A stretch of DNA of 64,000 bases from Nitrospira sp. CR1.3 (GTDB lineage Bacteria > Nitrospirota > Nitrospiria > Nitrospirales > Nitrospiraceae). The stretch covers positions 140,284 through 204,283 of the forward strand of contig WIAH01000005.1 of NCBI GenBank assembly GCA_014055525.1. The letters are read 5' to 3'. The position numbers and the translations under genes are program-made. Positions 14,716 to 23,556 of this stretch are shown here, one piece after another. Positions within the stretch are counted from its first letter, which is position 1, and every line of letters starts with the position of its first letter. The notes under the pieces are model-generated. The model saw only the letters and a program-made list of their open reading frames with translations, did no database searches and had not been told where the DNA came from.

Positions 14716-15229
14716 GACCTGATCGCCTGCAGTTCCATTCAACGTCTTCCATGAGTGTAACGGGCAGGACGGACCCCCTGATACGCTATCAGCGGGCGAC
14801 TCAGTCCAAGCCGGTTTCTACGCTTCCGCACAAGTCCAGCGCATAGGGGACATTCTTGTCGACGAGAACTGCGCTCGCTAACACCTATGGGATTGCATTC
14901 TGTCCCGCTGCATAGTTGTTGTTGGCCCGACCAGGTTGACGCATTTGGTAGCAGGTCCAATTCCGAAGATTAGTATCGGTGTGCCGCTCGGTCGTTTCAT
15001 TGGTCGGCCTTCATCACTGCATAGCGGACCGGCCTCTTCGCATACGTATCTTTCAGAATACACTCCTACAGAGCGCCGAAACATCATCCATTCAAATTTC
15101 AAGAACTTGCGAACCAAGTCACCTGGGGATGAACGGCATGAGGCTTGCTGATCTTTTTCCCCTCATCACAGAAAGGACATGCCAAATGGTGCGGCTTGCA
15201 CAGATTTGTGGGAGAAATTGGGGTGAGGG
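14716..15229. other. Gene-free stretch upstream of the tail-sheath remnant
   Basis: Translation in six frames gives only short interrupted frames without family resemblance. It is probably the decayed upstream part of the sheath gene or other lost DNA; nothing else was recognised. Confidence 0.5.
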
Positions 15230-15634
15230 ATGAGGATGAATCGAGTCGTGTGCGTCGAAGAATTGAGTGTCGTCTTCAATACGAATCCGACCGTGGACTG
15301 GAGCCTCACACCACGTCTGTTCAAGAACTGGTGCTGCACAGAGCTCCAATGGGTCGCGCATGAGCCGTCAAACTCCCCGCGACTCTGGGACAAAGTCGCA
15401 CGACATGTGCAGGGATATTTGGGCGTGTTATGGGTCACCGGTGCCTTGCCGGGTGAGTGTCCACGAGAGGCGTATCGTGTGACCTGCGACCAGACCACCA
15501 TGACCGATAGGGAGATTGACGCCGGCCATGTTGTTTGTCAGGTTGGCCTCGCCGCTGACAGGCCGTCGGAGTTCACCTACTACCGCATTCGGATACGGCT
15601 CCAATCCCTCGGCAAACCGCTCGCTGTCGCATGA
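15230..15634 (+). pseudogene. C-terminal remnant of a contractile phage-type tail sheath protein
   Basis: 134 residues in an open frame. LFKNWCCTELQWVAHEPSN, then LWDKVARHVQGYLGVLWVTGALPG, PREAYRVTCDQTTMT and CQVGLAADRPSEFTYYRIRI, follow in order the C-terminal domain of phage tail sheath proteins (typical: 'QWVVFEPN', 'LW..V...I..FL..LW..GAL.G', 'EAF.V.CD..T', 'PAEFV...I'). Whole sheath proteins are several hundred residues, so only the last quarter remains, and no other phage tail genes are near. An origin from a prophage or a phage-derived contractile particle cannot be told apart. Confidence 0.7.
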
Positions 15635-15927
15635 GCCGTCGCTCAGCAACGCTCGGTGCAGCCCAATTGCCCACAATTCTCTTCTTGCTCCGGCGCTCGG
15701 CCCAGGTTCGCTCCAACTATCTGCCTCCCGTGAGGCCAACCTCTCTAACCTGTTAAGCCAAGCTGCGTGAGCAGCGCCGCCTCTAGACTGTGTGTTTGCC
15801 AGCTTGAATGTGTCAAACGGATCAACTTGCGAATGCGATTGAGGATGTCCCGAGCCGTCTTTCATTCCCTCAGAGAACGCAGGCGTCAATCAGTCGAGTC
15901 TTTCCACCCTCAACCCCGGAGGATTCT
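15635..15927. other. Gap between the sheath remnant and the DUF4282 gene
   Basis: No gene supported. The frame of the following gene is open back to 15808 but that extension is Ser/Pro-rich and unconserved; a GGAGGA site directs initiation at 15928. Confidence 0.5.
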
Positions 15928-16353
15928 GTGAAATGTCCCGAATGCATGATGGATAACGCGAACGAAGCAAGGCTCTGTAAGTATTGCAATCTGCATTTTG
16001 CAACACGTACCCGGTCCAAGCCCATCGGTGCTGGCTCTGTCGGGAATTACTTCGGATTCAGGCAGATGGTTACGCCATTTTGGATTCAAATCTCCCATAT
16101 TCTTGGTATCACCCTCATTGTGATGGTGGCGGCGGTGGCCATCGCCTTTCCGTACCTCTTTGCCACTGCCTCCGTCGAAGACCTTTGGGTTCGGGTAGGC
16201 GGGATTCTCCTTCTGCTGGTGGGGAATCTGATCTGGCGTGTGCTGTGTGAGGGGGCGATTGTCGTCTTTCGGATGTATTCGCTCCTGATGAGCCTAGACG
16301 ATCGGGCCCGCTGGATCGGTGAAATGGAGGCGGTGCACCAGTATCGGAGATGA
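15928..16353 (+). CDS. Zinc-ribbon DUF4282 membrane protein
   Basis: About 141 residues. CPECMMDN...LCKYCN is a two-CXXC zinc ribbon at the very N-terminus. It is followed by FGFRQMVTPFWIQISHILGITLIVMVAAVAIAF and LWVRVGGILLLLVGNLIWRVLCEGAIVVFRMY, the two transmembrane helices and the LxWRVxCExxIVxFR signature of DUF4282. Initiation at GTG 15928 is chosen for the GGAGGA 6 bases upstream. The family is small, membrane bound and of unknown function; the ribbon fusion suggests a sensor or assembly role. Confidence 0.8.
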   Translation: MKCPECMMDNANEARLCKYCNLHFATRTRSKPIGAGSVGNYFGFRQMVTPFWIQISHILGITLIVMVAAVAIAFPYLFATASVEDLWVRVGGILLLLVGNLIWRVLCEGAIVVFRMYSLLMSLDDRARWIGEMEAVHQYRR

Positions 16354-16390
16354 AGACACTTGGTCTAGGAAAATAGAAACGGTCTCAGGA

Positions 16391-16415
16391 ACCGTTTCCC
16401 GGCGCATGGCAGATC
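16391..16415 (+). repeat. Dispersed motif, copy 7
   Basis: ACCGTTTCCCGGCGCATGGC then AGATC, 37 bases past the DUF4282 stop. Confidence 0.65.
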
Positions 16416-16526
16416 TGGTTGATCTAGGTTATTTGGTTCATTTGGTTGGTTTCGTCCCGCACCAAAGACACCAAACAAACAAAATAACCCAGCCAACTAT
16501 CTGTTGTAGGCGCGTGACAGGAAGGG

Positions 16527-16808
16527 CTACCGGAAAATGAGCCAAGACACGTAGAAGATCAAGAGGGCCACGATGGGAAGAAGGACGAAGAGGGTTTTGC
16601 GGGCGACCGCCATCATCTGCGCGCCCTTCTCTTGGATGTTTTCAGCACGATCTTGAATCCGTTCGTGTCGTTCGGTCTGTCTTTGCACAAGCGCAAACTG
16701 CTCACGCTGAAGCGCCAAGGCCTCCGCTTGACGATCCAATTGTCGCTTTTGGTTGTCGCGTATCTCTTTGAGAAGTGACCCGAGTTGCTGAACCTCTTCC
16801 TCGTTCAT
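16527..16808 (-). CDS. Small C-tail-anchored coiled-coil protein
   Basis: 93 residues: a Gln/Arg/Glu-rich helix (LLKEIRDNQKRQLDRQAEALALQREQ and VQRQTERHERIQDRAE) followed by one C-terminal transmembrane helix (TLFVLLPIVALLIFYVSWLIF) and a final Arg. This predicts a soluble coiled coil facing the cytoplasm, anchored by its tail. The ATG at 16808 has GGAGGACGGTC upstream; the frame is open for 22 more codons without support. No family recognised. Confidence 0.7.
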   Translation of the reverse strand: MNEEEVQQLGSLLKEIRDNQKRQLDRQAEALALQREQFALVQRQTERHERIQDRAENIQEKGAQMMAVARKTLFVLLPIVALLIFYVSWLIFR

Positions 16809-17121
16809 GACCGTCCTCCACACCGTCGGTTCAAGTCTACGGCTCAAGTCTACCGTTGATCTGTCCGCCGTCAACTCTTGCGGGGCCCTCGTGTCCCCCT
16901 ATTGAGGTGTCCGTCAAACTCGGGCCAGTTCACCCTGTCCCCTTAAATGGGGGTCACGGGCAAGCGCCAAAGGCTCTATAAAAGCCCGCATTTCGACTCA
17001 TCTCTTGCGCTTACTTGGCTTCCCTCCTGGAATTTGACTCGTCTCGGGGGCTTCTATGTCCTCGTTCCCACCCTACCTTTGGTCAGGATGTTTCCGACAG
17101 ACCAGGAGTTATACTTTGCCT

Positions 17122-18015
17122 ATGATGATTGGAGTCATCCGGTATCGCGCCTTAGTGATCTCTCTCGTTCTAGCATTGGCCGCTAGCGCGAGCGGATGTT
17201 CTATCGTAATGGCGCTTAGCGGGCATAAGGACCCGAATCTCTCGGCATTTCACGTCGGCTCCACGAAGGAAGAGGTCGAGTTCCAATTGGGTCCACCGAA
17301 AGAGACATATCCGACCGATTACGGCGCGCGGACCGATTTCTATGAGTATGAAGTGAACAACGAGCCCAGCGGCGCGCGGGCCGTGATGTACCTGATCTAC
17401 GACGTATTCACGTTCGGCATTTCCGAGGTCGTCTTTACCGCGGCTGAATTGATGACTGGCGAGAAAAAACGGCTCCCGGTCTATTATGGAGCCGATGGTC
17501 GGGTCGCCGGCATTAATGAAACAGCTCCCGAGACACCCGCCATGCCAGTGGCAATCATCGGGCAGTTGAGGAGACCGGAATTCGTCCAAGCACTGATAAA
17601 GGATCTCACCTCGCAATTGTCTATCGGCATCAAAGAACGAGGCGTCAATCGGATCGCCATCCTGCCGCTGGCCGATGCCGCGCAACGTACTGACACGCCG
17701 GTGGGCAATCATCTCACGGACAAGTTGACCAACGAGTTCTACCGAACGGGATCCTTGACGGTGATCGAACGGCCGCAATTGCAAAAGGTCACCGACGAAT
17801 TGAGTCTGACGGCGCGAGGAGCTTTTGACGACACTTCCGTGAAGAGGATCGGCGGACTGCTGGGAGTCGATGCCGTCGTGATGGGGAGCTACACGGAAGT
17901 CGGCTCAGAGACGGTCGAGGTCAATGCAAGAGTCGTCAAGGTTGAAACAGCCGAAATTGCCGGAGTCGGCACGGTCCACATTCCGCGCACTGCAGTTGAA
18001 CGGCTAATACAATAG
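17122..18015 (+). CDS. Envelope lipoprotein with FlgO/TolB-N-like domain
   Basis: About 297 residues. LVISLVLALAASASGC is a lipobox signal peptide. LSAFHVGSTKEEVEFQLGPPKETY resembles a BamE/SmpA-type segment. The C-terminal third (GVNRIAILPLADAAQRTDTPVGNHLTDKLTNEFYRTGSLTVIERPQLQKVTDELSL ... LLGVDAVVMGSYTEVG) has the layout of the FlgO/CsgG/TolB-N fold that recurs in outer-membrane accessory lipoproteins. The ATG at 17122 is preceded by AGGAG. It may take part in assembly of an envelope complex, but no flagellar or curli genes are nearby. Confidence 0.8.
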   Translation: MMIGVIRYRALVISLVLALAASASGCSIVMALSGHKDPNLSAFHVGSTKEEVEFQLGPPKETYPTDYGARTDFYEYEVNNEPSGARAVMYLIYDVFTFGISEVVFTAAELMTGEKKRLPVYYGADGRVAGINETAPETPAMPVAIIGQLRRPEFVQALIKDLTSQLSIGIKERGVNRIAILPLADAAQRTDTPVGNHLTDKLTNEFYRTGSLTVIERPQLQKVTDELSLTARGAFDDTSVKRIGGLLGVDAVVMGSYTEVGSETVEVNARVVKVETAEIAGVGTVHIPRTAVERLIQ

Positions 18016-18242
18016 AAGCGATGCTAGATTGATCTCCCGCCAGCATCCTGGTCCTTCCCGGCGCCCTGTTGCTGCTCTTCAGCGGAACCTGGGACAAGAA
18101 AACTGAAAAAGAATATGGTCTCTCTCGCCCCCTTCTCGTTCGGACAAGGAGTCGAGAGGGCCACTGCCGGTACCGGCCCGCCTTTGCGTCCCCGCGCTCA
18201 ACTTCTGGCCCTCCGACAACCCTCCGCCGAGGCCCGGTGTCT

Positions 18243-19460
18243 TCAGGCGATCCGGATCCGACGGGTGATCTGTCCGTTGCTCTCCCAGTAAGTGTGTTTC
18301 TTCGTCAGCAGCGGATCATCCGCCGCGGGTTGTATGTCTCCCTCTCTGGCGATGGCACGAGACGTAATCGTGTGCTCGCCCGGCGTGGCATCCGTCCACT
18401 CGAGATTCCAGAATTTCCACGCAAAGCTCTGCTCTTTCCCACGAGTGATCGTCGCCGGTCTCCAGGGTCCGTTATCCACGCGAACCTCGATCCGGTCGAT
18501 TGGTCCTCCCCAGGCCGCGCCCTCGATCCGGTAGCTGCCGCCTTGCGAGGTGACGCGCGCCGCGATGGATTTGATCCGCGCCCGTCCCACGACCTTTTGC
18601 GTCCAGACCGTGCCCCCGCCGGATTGCGGCTCCTCGCGAATCGTCACATAGTCCCGCGTCATGAACCGGCCAGCCCACCGCGTCTCCATGACCTCAATCC
18701 GTGACAGCCATTTCACGTTCGCCACCCCGTACCAGCCCGGCACAATGAGCCGGATCGGATACCCGTGCTGAGGCGGCAACGGTTCGCCGTTCATCTCGTA
18801 GCACAGCAGGACTTCTGGCCGCGTGGCGTCCGACACCGATAGGCTTCGGCTGAACTGCTGGCTCATCTTGACGTTCCGGACTTCTTCTTCTCCCGCATCG
18901 GCGCCGAAGAAGACGACTTCGATGCCCTCCGGTCTGAGACCGGCCTCCTGGAGGAGCGGGACGAGCGGCGTGCCGGCCCATTTCGCCGTGCCGATGCCGC
19001 CTGTAAACCAGTCAAACCCGTGATTTCCCGCGCATTCGATGGTGAACACCACTTCCTGGCGAGGACGCCGCTTCAACTCGGCCAGCGTGTAGACCTTTGG
19101 ATTCCGGACCAGTCCAGTGATCTCAAGCCGATACTCCTCGGGACGGATCACCGGACGATTGTAATGGCTCACGCTGAAAAACTGATCGTTCGGCGTGATC
19201 CATTCGTTCAGGGCCTGCCAATCCATCCGGTTCAGTTCGCCGTACGCCTTCACGGCGGCCTCCGGAGCCGCAGGCGGCCGGTCCAGAAACGGGATGACCT
19301 GCCCGTCTTCAGCCGCACCGGCCAGCTGCGCGAAGTGCGCAGGATCCATCATCGCCAGAAGGGCCAGTGCGGATCCTCCCTTGACCAGAAAATCCCGGCG
19401 AGACAGGCCGGTATCGCGCAGCAGCTCCCTATCTCTCGTGCTTTCATTCCCTGATGCCAT
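18243..19460 (-). CDS. Tat-exported sulfite-oxidase-family molybdenum enzyme
   Basis: 405 residues. LSRRDFLVKGG at about 19-29 is a twin-arginine signal. The oxidoreductase Moco-binding domain includes VFTIECAGNHGFDW, whose Cys143 is the molybdenum ligand, plus GTAKWAGTPLVPLL and HGYPIRLIVPGWYGVANVKWL. The C-terminal half (IEGAAWGGPIDRIEVRVDNGPW ... WKFWNLEWTDATPGEHTITSRA) is the Ig-like dimerisation domain of sulfite oxidases. It probably oxidises sulfite or another small oxyanion in the periplasm and passes electrons to a cytochrome not found in the window. It needs the Moco pathway, part of which is at base 1. Confidence 0.92.
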   Translation of the reverse strand: MASGNESTRDRELLRDTGLSRRDFLVKGGSALALLAMMDPAHFAQLAGAAEDGQVIPFLDRPPAAPEAAVKAYGELNRMDWQALNEWITPNDQFFSVSHYNRPVIRPEEYRLEITGLVRNPKVYTLAELKRRPRQEVVFTIECAGNHGFDWFTGGIGTAKWAGTPLVPLLQEAGLRPEGIEVVFFGADAGEEEVRNVKMSQQFSRSLSVSDATRPEVLLCYEMNGEPLPPQHGYPIRLIVPGWYGVANVKWLSRIEVMETRWAGRFMTRDYVTIREEPQSGGGTVWTQKVVGRARIKSIAARVTSQGGSYRIEGAAWGGPIDRIEVRVDNGPWRPATITRGKEQSFAWKFWNLEWTDATPGEHTITSRAIAREGDIQPAADDPLLTKKHTYWESNGQITRRIRIA

Positions 19461-19503
19461 GGTTTCCCTCCTTTCAGTTGCAGCATTGGTTGAGATTCGT
19501 GCG

Positions 19504-20325
19504 TTACGCGCGCGTGCCGATGACTTCTAGATACTCGGCGAACACGGTCGTGGTGTCGCGTCCGCCCCGGTTCTGCGCGGCCCAGAGGTCGACCAGTTCC
19601 CGGCAGAGCCGATCTTGACCTTCCGCATCGAGCGCGGCGAAGGCCTGGTTGGTCGGTCCATAATAGAGACGGAAGAACTCGACTACCTCCGCCGGCGGAA
19701 AAGGATAGCTGAACGTGTAGGCCCGCCTGGTCATCCGCAGGTCGGACAATCCCTTTCCGAGTCGCTCCCGGACCGTGGGCTCGTCACCCCACAACGTCGG
19801 CGACGGCATGCCGGACGGCGCAATGAATTTCGCGACGGTCCTGAACATCTGCCCGACAAATCCCTGCGAGGTCCAGTTCGCCATCGCCACGGTTCCTCCC
19901 GGCGTACAGACGCGCAAGAGTTCGTGCGCGACCAGGTCCGGCCTTGGCGCGAACATGGCGCCAATCAAACTCACCACTACATCGAATGCGCCATCTTCAA
20001 ATGGAAGGGCCTCCGCGTCCGCTTGTTCGAATGAAGCGCGCAGGCCCTCAGCTTTCGCGCGCGCTCGGGCGCGCTCCACCCAGTTGTCGGCAATGTCCAC
20101 GCCGGTGACCTCCAACCCGTCCTTGGCTGCCATGAGCGCGAGTTGACCGGAGCCGCAACCGACATCCAGCAACCTGGATCCGGGCGCAATTGTGAGCCGC
20201 TCATAAAACTCTCGCGCGCCGCCTTCCATGTAGCGGGAGAACCGATCGTAATCCCCTGCCGTCCAGATCTTCCTGAGACGGGCCTTCAGGCTGTCCGTTT
20301 CCGAGAGCACCGCGTTGGTCACCAT
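19504..20325 (-). CDS. Class I SAM-dependent methyltransferase
   Basis: 273 residues. LLDVGCGSGQLALMAA is motif I, VTGVDIADNWVERARA is the acidic post-I strand, and FEDGAFDVVVSLIGAMF with VCTPGGTVAMANW follow as motifs II and III of the UbiE/UbiG-like fold. The C-terminal region (FSYPFPPAEVVEFFRLYYGPTNQAFAAL) is a lid that usually sets substrate choice. It lies 43 bases upstream of the sulfite-oxidase-like gene on the same strand and is divergent from an AraC-type regulator at 20525. Small-molecule substrate unknown. Confidence 0.9.
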   Translation of the reverse strand: MVTNAVLSETDSLKARLRKIWTAGDYDRFSRYMEGGAREFYERLTIAPGSRLLDVGCGSGQLALMAAKDGLEVTGVDIADNWVERARARAKAEGLRASFEQADAEALPFEDGAFDVVVSLIGAMFAPRPDLVAHELLRVCTPGGTVAMANWTSQGFVGQMFRTVAKFIAPSGMPSPTLWGDEPTVRERLGKGLSDLRMTRRAYTFSYPFPPAEVVEFFRLYYGPTNQAFAALDAEGQDRLCRELVDLWAAQNRGGRDTTTVFAEYLEVIGTRA

Positions 20326-20524
20326 GGTCTGCCTCCTTGAGTGGGTGGTTGACGCCGTGGCGCTGCGTGCCGCGTCGTATCTGCCTCCACTATACGGAGC
20401 CGACCGCTCGGCGCCTTATCCGCGCGTCTGGCTCTCTTATCAGGAGGATGCTAAGCTATCTCGTCATTTAGCCGAGCGTCCGGCCCGCTTAGCAGACGCG
20501 TCGTTCCCGCAGGGGGAGTCCGCG

Positions 20525-21544
20525 ATGGATGTGCTCTCTGAAGTGCTCAAGGCCGTGAAACTCGACGGCGCGGTGTTCTTCAACGGCGAATTCTCGGCGC
20601 CATGGTGTATGCGGGAACCGGACTCCTGCACCATGGCGTCATATCTCTCCGCCCATTCCAGCCATGTGATAATTTTTCATCTCCTTACCGAGGGGCGTGG
20701 CCATGCCCGCATCGAGCACGACGGCCGCCCGATTCCCCTGGTGGCCGGCGACATCGTCATGTTTCCCCACGGCGACGCGCACCTGATGGGGAACGGCCCT
20801 CCCGTGACACCGGTCGACGGTTCCAAGCAACTTCAGCTGGCCCTTGCCGATCGACGGGTGCTGTCACAATGTGGCGGAGGCGGAGAACTCACCAAACTGA
20901 TCTGCGGCTACCTGACCTGCGACCCTCAATTGAGCCGGGTGTTCCTGGCCGGGCTGCCCTCGATCGTCAAGATCAACATCCGCGACAACGGGTCGGGGCG
21001 ATGGCTGGAAGACACCCTCCGCTACTCGGTCGACCATGCCGAAGCGTCCGGCCCTGGTGGCGCGGCTGTCGTCGCGAAATTGTCGGAAGTGTTGTTCGTG
21101 GAAACGCTGCGGCGATACATTGCGCAGTTGCCGCGGACCCAGACCGGGTGGCTCGCCGGCGTGCGCGACCAGGAGGTGGGAAAATCGTTGGCACTGCTGC
21201 ATCGACAACCAGCCAGGCCTTGGACTATCGCCGCGCTCGCCGGCGAAGTCGGTGTGTCTCGCTCCGTGCTGGCTGAACGGTTCCGGCACTACCTGTCAGA
21301 CACCCCCATCGGATACCTGACGCGCTGGAGGCTGCAACTGGCCGCCCGGCTGTTCGCGTCCACGTCCAAGAGCGTCGCCGAAGTCGCCGGAGAGGTCGGC
21401 TATGAATCCGAGCCTTCGTTTAATCGCGCGTTCAAACGGGAGTTCGGTCTCCCGCCGGCCCGCTTCCGCAGCCAGGCACGATCCCCGCGCCCCGGCGCCG
21501 CCTCGCAGCAGGCCTCCCGCACCAGACGCCGCACACCAGCCTGA
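20525..21544 (+). CDS. AraC-family transcriptional regulator with cupin sensor domain
   Basis: About 339 residues. The N-terminal half (GAVFFNGEFSAPWCM ... VIIFHLLTEGRGHARIEHDGRPIPLVAGDIVMFPHGDAHLM) is the cupin-type ligand domain of the Cupin_6 AraC group. The C-terminal WTIAALAGEVGVSRSVLAERFRHYL and SVAEVAGEVGYESEPSFNRAFKREFGLPPARFR are the two HTHs of the AraC domain. The ATG at 20525 fits the family's start; the frame is open a further 70 codons without homology. It is divergent from the methyltransferase gene, which it may control together with the sulfite-oxidase-like gene. Confidence 0.9.
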   Translation: MDVLSEVLKAVKLDGAVFFNGEFSAPWCMREPDSCTMASYLSAHSSHVIIFHLLTEGRGHARIEHDGRPIPLVAGDIVMFPHGDAHLMGNGPPVTPVDGSKQLQLALADRRVLSQCGGGGELTKLICGYLTCDPQLSRVFLAGLPSIVKINIRDNGSGRWLEDTLRYSVDHAEASGPGGAAVVAKLSEVLFVETLRRYIAQLPRTQTGWLAGVRDQEVGKSLALLHRQPARPWTIAALAGEVGVSRSVLAERFRHYLSDTPIGYLTRWRLQLAARLFASTSKSVAEVAGEVGYESEPSFNRAFKREFGLPPARFRSQARSPRPGAASQQASRTRRRTPA

Positions 21545-21587
21545 ACATCTCCATTTCGTGTCAGGGGAAAGTAACCTGTGCCAGAAA

Positions 21588-21612
21588 CCATTTCCCGGCG
21601 CGTGGCTGGTCG
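21588..21612 (+). repeat. Dispersed motif, copy 8
   Basis: ACCATTTCCCGGCGCGTGGC then TGGTC, in the 244-base gap after the AraC gene. Confidence 0.75.
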
Positions 21613-21788
21613 CAGGCCTCTCGTCTCCACGTCATCCTCTCCCCTCGCCGCCTGACTCAGTGAGTCCCTGACCACGCCTTGGACCGCCCCGGTCGATTCG
21701 AGCCGGTTGCATAGGCTTTGGACCGAAGCCACTATAATGAGCAGGAGGATGAGTAGTTGACATCGATGTCCTGGATCAGAGAAGACTG

Positions 21789-22205
21789 ATGCGTATGCGC
21801 AAGAGGATTTTCAGTTTTGTCGACTCGGTAATGGCTGTGTTTTTGTGCCTCTGTTGTTCCGGTTGCCTGGCCCTGGCGGTCGGCGCAGCAGGTGGAGCAG
21901 CCGGGGCAATCTATGTCATGGGCAAGTTGAAGGACGAGGTTAACTACCCAGTGCCCGTTGTGCGTGAGGCGACAGTTGCCGCAATGAATGACTTGGGATT
22001 GAAGCTCTCGGAAGACAAAACCGACAAGTTGACCGCTCATATGGAATCATCGTTCTCGGATGGGACACGTATCTGGATTGACCTGGAGTCGCTTTCAGAT
22101 TCCAGATGCCAGATCACGATTCGCGTAGGGATTACAGGTGACGAGGTCCGGTCGAGGAAAATCTACGACACGATCAAGCAGCATCTTCCCCGCCCTCAGA
22201 CCTGA
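21789..22205 (+). CDS. DUF3568-like lipoprotein
   Basis: 138 residues. VMAVFLCLCCSGC ends in a lipobox Cys. ALAVGAAGGAAGAIYVMGKLKDEVNYPVPVVREATVAAMNDLGLKLSEDKTDKLTAHMESSFSDGTRIWIDLE follows DUF3568: a glycine-rich stretch, a tyrosine-rich short segment, then an alpha/beta domain ending with ITIRVGITGDEVRSRKIYDTIKQHL. Members are small envelope lipoproteins of unknown function common in deltaproteobacteria and Nitrospirota. Confidence 0.82.
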   Translation: MRMRKRIFSFVDSVMAVFLCLCCSGCLALAVGAAGGAAGAIYVMGKLKDEVNYPVPVVREATVAAMNDLGLKLSEDKTDKLTAHMESSFSDGTRIWIDLESLSDSRCQITIRVGITGDEVRSRKIYDTIKQHLPRPQT

Positions 22206-22241
22206 GAAGAAGAGAGCGGGGCTGGGGAAAATTTGTCGAGC

Positions 22242-22266
22242 ACCATTTCCAGGCGGAGGGCAGACA
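22242..22266 (+). repeat. Dispersed motif, copy 9
   Basis: ACCATTTCCAGGCGGAGGGC then AGAC; diverged in the GCGCG core. 37 bases past the DUF3568 stop. Confidence 0.55.
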
Positions 22267-22329
22267 ATGGCTCTTGAGCAAGAGCCCCTCGCTCCTCGTT
22301 AATTGCTCCCCTGTGAGTGCGAATCGCGG

Positions 22330-22465
22330 GTGGAGCCCCACGGCTTGACAGCCGTGGTCCCTCTCTGGTGTCTTCGGCGGAACCCGCCGAAGCGTGTCCT
22401 CCTTCGCCAAGGCTTCGGAGGACACCCGTTGCGCGTTCCTCCACGGCTTAACAGCCGTGGCTTCC
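22330..22465. repeat. Cluster of three intergenic hairpins (REP-like)
   Basis: First hairpin: CCACGGCTTGACAGCCGTGG inside a 33-base unit found again, identical, at 37701-37733. Second: CTTCGGCGG...CCGCCGAAG. Third: GTGTCCTCC...GGAGGACAC. A variant of the first, CCACGGCTTAACAGCCGTGG, closes the cluster at 22441-22460. No gene overlaps it. Confidence 0.75.
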
Positions 22466-22564
22466 TGCGCAGGCGGGTGAACACAAATTGGCAAGCGGCA
22501 TCAACGTCCTGATGCCGCACAATGACCGGCATACGGGATGGGGCCAGATGACAACGGCGGGGCG

Positions 22565-22756
22565 ATGACCGTCTTGGATTGGATCAGGATTGCCCAAGAT
22601 TGCAAAGCCGCGGGCTGTTCGGACTGGGTGCTCAATAGCAACACCACCTTTGACTTGAATCCATCGTCGATGATGAGTCAGGTCGGAGTGATCGCGCAAG
22701 AGGCGATTGATCAAATCGGCGCGGCCCTGGCCTCCACATCGCGCGAGCGTCGGTAG
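22565..22756 (+). CDS. Possible small hypothetical protein
   Basis: About 63 residues beginning MTVLDWIRIAQDCKAAGC, with amphipathic stretches (SQVGVIAQEAIDQIGAAL). Codon composition is gene-like, but there is no clear ribosome site and the frame closes with a stop just upstream. It may be a remnant of a longer gene. The surrounding 22466-23037 holds nothing else recognisable. Confidence 0.3.
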   Translation: MTVLDWIRIAQDCKAAGCSDWVLNSNTTFDLNPSSMMSQVGVIAQEAIDQIGAALASTSRERR

Positions 22757-23037
22757 CCCCGGCAAATCCGCAGGTGATCTTGGCGCACCTTCTGTCGGCA
22801 ATATCCTACGAAGGGCCCACAATACAAACCTACACTTCACCAGTTCGAAACAATCATGCTTCTCGCCTAACTGTCCCCATATTCAGAGGATAGTACCTCA
22901 CGTTCTCTGCACAACTTGGCATGATGATTGCTGGATCGTTGTCCGCATTGATCCAAACCATTCAAGGGACAAGGATGGTCAGAACCCTCCTGCCTGAGCG
23001 CTCATCCATCTAATCGCATATTGACAAGAGCCTTAAC

Positions 23038-23556
23038 GTGCCTTCTCGAATACAGCATGCTTGTTTTCTCGTCAGCCTGGCTTACTGTGCTCTCGCGATC
23101 CTCTCATCAACGGGACTCGCACAGACCGCGCCGGCCTCCGGACCGCTGCGCGTTCACCAAACGAACCCCCGGTACTTTGTGGATCCCAGCGGGAAGGCTG
23201 TTTACCTCACTGGATCTCATGTGTGGAACAACCTTCAAGACGGAAATGGGGTTGCGTTCAACTTCACCAACTATTTGAATGTGCTGAAGAACAATAATCA
23301 GAACTTCATCCGTTTGTGGGTCTCTGAAACGCCTGCCGCCGATGTAGGTCTCAATCCGGCACCCGGCTGGAACGGTGCATCTCCATGGTACCATTCGGCT
23401 TCCCCGCTCCCCTATGCGCGCACAGGCACAGGAACCGCGGCGGACGGCAAGGCCAAATTCGATGTGAATCAATGGAATCAAACCTACTTCGATCGCTTGC
23501 GCGCGCGTGGTGGCTGCTCGCGACCAAGGCATTTATGTCGGGATCATGCTTTTTAA
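23038..23556 (+). pseudogene. N-terminal part of a frameshifted secreted glycosidase-like protein
   Basis: It starts at a GTG with signal peptide HACFLVSLAYCALAILSSTGLAQ, then GPLRVHQTNPRYFVDPSGKAVYLTGSHVWNNLQDGN and NNNQNFIRLWVSETPA, the opening of a TIM-barrel glycoside-hydrolase-like module (DUF4038/DUF6298 type). In the GCGCGCGCG tract at 23499-23508 the frame changes: this frame continues into unrelated RGGCSRPRHLC, while the homologous continuation (VVAARDQGIYVGIMLF) is in the frame that starts at 23507. One extra base, or two missing, explains it. Confidence 0.75.
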
